A program made the translations under genes and the position numbers. DNA of 7,061 nt from an uncultured Clostridium sp. Lineage in GTDB: Bacteria; Bacillota; Clostridia; Peptostreptococcales; Peptostreptococcaceae. The stretch covers positions 1 to 7,061 of the forward strand of contig URRU01000088.1 of the NCBI GenBank assembly GCA_900550335.1, read 5' to 3'. This document shows, piece by piece, positions 5,982 to 7,061 of this stretch. The notes below the pieces were generated by a model. The model was given only the letters and a program-made list of their open reading frames with translations, did not search any database and had not been told where the DNA came from. Each line of letters starts with the position of its first letter. The stretch's first letter is position 1.

Positions 5982-6043
5982 TAGCTACACTAAAAATTTT
6001 TTTATTTCCTTTTTATCCCCTGCTATTTCTAGTTTTTTAAACG
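5965..6043. repeat. Perfect 11-bp inverted repeat upstream of the scaffold operon
   Basis: CGTTTAAAAAA (5965-5975) is repeated in inverted orientation as TTTTTTAAACG (6033-6043), with 57 bp between them. The proximal copy abuts the candidate -10 box at 5957-5962. The pair could be operator half-sites or a large hairpin, but the AT-rich composition raises the odds of chance. Confidence 0.4.
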
Positions 6044-6280
6044 TCTTTCATGATTAATATTATCACAAAATACAGCTTTTAAAAAGCATAATTTTTAACA
6101 GAATATTAAAATTTAGCCACTTTTTCGCTTTATTTTTTAGATTTCACCCTCATTATTGAAATCAAAAAACACTCAAAAAGACATCTAAGCTTTGAAAATA
6201 AAGTTTTCCTATAGCTCTTTATTTTTAATATCCATATACTTTTTTACAATAACTCTATTCAAAAATTTTTTATTTTTTTG
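5982..6280. other. AT-rich non-coding stretch
   Basis: About 300 bp between the scaffold promoter and the PepSY terminator show no reading frame with a ribosome binding site. Apart from the distal copy of the 11-bp inverted repeat, I see only long A and T tracts and a small palindrome GCTTTTAAAAAGC (6075-6087). It may be a leader or upstream control region of the scaffold operon, but no known riboswitch was recognised. Confidence 0.6.
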
Positions 6281-6313
6281 TAAAAAAAAGATAGCTCCTC
6301 TTTGGAACTATCT
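6281..6313 (-). terminator. Intrinsic terminator of the PepSY gene
   Basis: The stem AGATAG-TCC (6289-6298) pairs with GGA-CTATCT (6304-6313) around a TCTTT loop with one C-A mismatch. On the - strand the stem runs into TTTTTTTTA (6289-6281). It lies 67 bp beyond the PepSY stop codon. Confidence 0.85.
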
Positions 6314-6380
6314 CTTTTATGTTGGGTTTTTTATGAAAAGCAGCATCTATTTTCTACATTTATAATAGACATTCATTTTA

Positions 6381-6833
6381 TTAGTCTTCATCGCAATCGT
6401 CGAAGTCATCTTGGTCGTCGTGATCATGTTTATCATCATCATATTTATCATCATCGTATATTACGTCATTATTTGGTTTGTTTTGGCTATTATTCTGATT
6501 ACTGTTCTGATTGTTGTTTTGATTACCCTGATTACTAGAATTATTATTATTCTGATTTACCATGTATTCTTTGTCAAAATCAGTTATATTTCCATCTAAT
6601 GAATCTACTTCTATTTCATATACTTCATTTCCCTTTTTAACTATAGCTTTATACTCTCTATCTCTTTCATCTAAGTATATTTTTTCTATTTTTCCATTAG
6701 GTATTTTATTAAGCATTATTTTTTCAGCATCTGCCTGAGATATTGTTTTTCCATCTTCCTGAGTTGCTGCAAATGATAATCCACTTATTAATAAAACTCC
6801 TGCTAATCCTAATACTAAACTTCTCTTTGTCAT
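6381..6833 (-). CDS. Secreted PepSY-domain protein with Asn/Gln-rich linker and Asp-rich tail
   Basis: This is a 150-residue exported protein with four parts in order. A signal peptide covers residues 1-22 (MTKRS, a hydrophobic core, SFA before the likely cut). A single PepSY domain covers about 30-88, from TISQADAEKIMLNKIP to YEIEVDSLDGNITDFD. The linker at 93-122 is made almost only of Asn, Gln and Ser. The tail at 123-150 has 16 Asp among 28 residues, with YDDDK-type repeats, two His and one Cys. PepSY domains are associated with inhibition of peptidases and with extracytoplasmic sensing or protection roles. The acidic tail suggests binding of calcium, other cations or a basic partner, which is inference. 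No sortase signal, wall-binding module or lipobox is present, so it is released or held by the tail alone. GGGAGG nine bases before ATG 6833 supports the start. A terminator follows, so it is probably monocistronic or last in its unit. Confidence 0.9.
   Translation of the reverse strand: MTKRSLVLGLAGVLLISGLSFAATQEDGKTISQADAEKIMLNKIPNGKIEKIYLDERDREYKAIVKKGNEVYEIEVDSLDGNITDFDKEYMVNQNNNNSSNQGNQNNNQNSNQNNSQNKPNNDVIYDDDKYDDDKHDHDDQDDFDDCDED
6384..6557 (-). repeat. Low-complexity coding repeat (Asn/Gln then Asp codons)
   Basis: 6468-6557 encodes the Asn/Gln/Ser linker as AAT and CAG/CAA runs, and 6384-6467 encodes the Asp-rich tail as GAT/GAC runs. The repeated codons make the tract prone to slippage and length change. 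They also create long stop-free frames on the opposite strand that are artefacts. Confidence 0.75.
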
Positions 6834-6856
6834 TTTCTTTTCCTCCCTTTACATTT

Positions 6857-6870
6857 ATAGAATATTCTAT
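6857..6870. promoter_or_regulatory. 14-bp perfect palindrome upstream of the PepSY gene
   Basis: ATAGAATATTCTAT is a perfect dyad located 23-37 bp before the PepSY ATG, between the start region and any promoter. On its position it could be an operator. I cannot assign it to a known regulator. A -10-like TATAAA overlaps its edge on the - strand, but no good -35 was found. Confidence 0.35.
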
Positions 6871-6967
6871 GTAAGTTTGCTTTCTTTTTTCTTTTCACTA
6901 TACAATACAGAGGGAGGTTTTATTTTGGGGAAGTTTTTGAGATATTTTTTTAAATTTTTATCAAATT

Positions 6968-7061
6968 TTATTTATAATATCTGTATTCACTATCTTTATA
7001 TTTTGGATATTTTTCTAGAGTACATAAATCTTCTACATTTAATATTTTTCTATAAAAAATA
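6968..7061 (-). CDS. Probable 3' end of a gene cut by the right edge, function unknown
   Basis: On the - strand a frame open from the right edge ends with TAA at 6970-6968 and encodes 30 residues, including NVEDLCTLEKYPKYKDSEYR. The balanced charged composition and A/G-rich codons look like genuine coding sequence of a low-GC genome. It has the same orientation as the PepSY gene 134 bp downstream. I do not recognise the family from this tail, and no clear terminator follows the stop. A competing reading on the + strand exists over the same bases: TTG at 6925 with GGGAGG upstream, open to the edge. Its T-rich composition makes it less likely. Confidence 0.5.
   Translation of the reverse strand, partial: IFYRKILNVEDLCTLEKYPKYKDSEYRYYK

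Noticed and set aside
6302..6599. Two + strand open frames (His/Arg-rich and Ile/Val-rich)
   Set aside because: Both are antisense to the Asn- and Asp-rich codon repeats of the PepSY gene. Repeated AAT and GAT codons read backwards avoid stops and create false frames.

Overview
The window looks like a chromosomal piece of a low-GC, Gram-positive anaerobe, most likely a member of the Peptostreptococcaceae (Clostridioides and relatives). The reasons are the very AT-rich intergenic DNA, strong GGAGG-type ribosome binding sites, T-tailed hairpin terminators, a secreted protein with three CWB2 cell-wall-binding repeats, and an adjacent pair encoding a NifU-like scaffold and a GGGtGRT-family protein. 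The assignment comes from sequence character only and no search was run.

Left part, genes on the + strand. A predicted NlpC/P60-like (YiiX/YebB-type) cysteine hydrolase ends at 679 and is closed by a perfect 10-bp terminator hairpin. Its frame stays open to the left edge, and the best ribosome binding site points to a non-standard ATA start. After a promoter-bearing gap comes a probable two-gene unit: a 128-residue four-helix membrane protein (897-1283) and, 26 bp later, a 556-residue CWB2 cell-wall protein (1310-2980) with an unrecognised 228-residue C-terminal region.

Middle, 2981-3261. This is a convergent intergenic region with two structured elements. The first is a long hairpin (3000-3041) that could terminate transcription from either side. 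The second is a roughly 200-nt, nested, imperfect inverted repeat (3053-3254) resembling a rod-shaped non-coding RNA or a MITE. It is the least explained object in the window.

Right part, genes on the - strand. From right to left these are a possible gene 3' end cut by the right edge (6968-7061), a secreted PepSY protein with an Asn/Gln-rich linker and an Asp-rich tail (6381-6833), the scaffold/GGGtGRT operon (5898 to 4184) with its own terminator, and a Cof-type HAD-IIB phosphatase (4044 to 3262) with its own promoter candidate. About 300 bp of AT-rich DNA lies between the PepSY terminator and the scaffold promoter.

How the genes relate: the membrane protein and the CWB2 protein probably act at the cell envelope, and the PepSY protein is also exported. 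The scaffold and GGGtGRT proteins look like a cytoplasmic functional pair in metal or Fe-S handling. The HAD phosphatase appears to be an independent housekeeping gene. No transposase, integrase, CRISPR array, tRNA or rRNA was seen.
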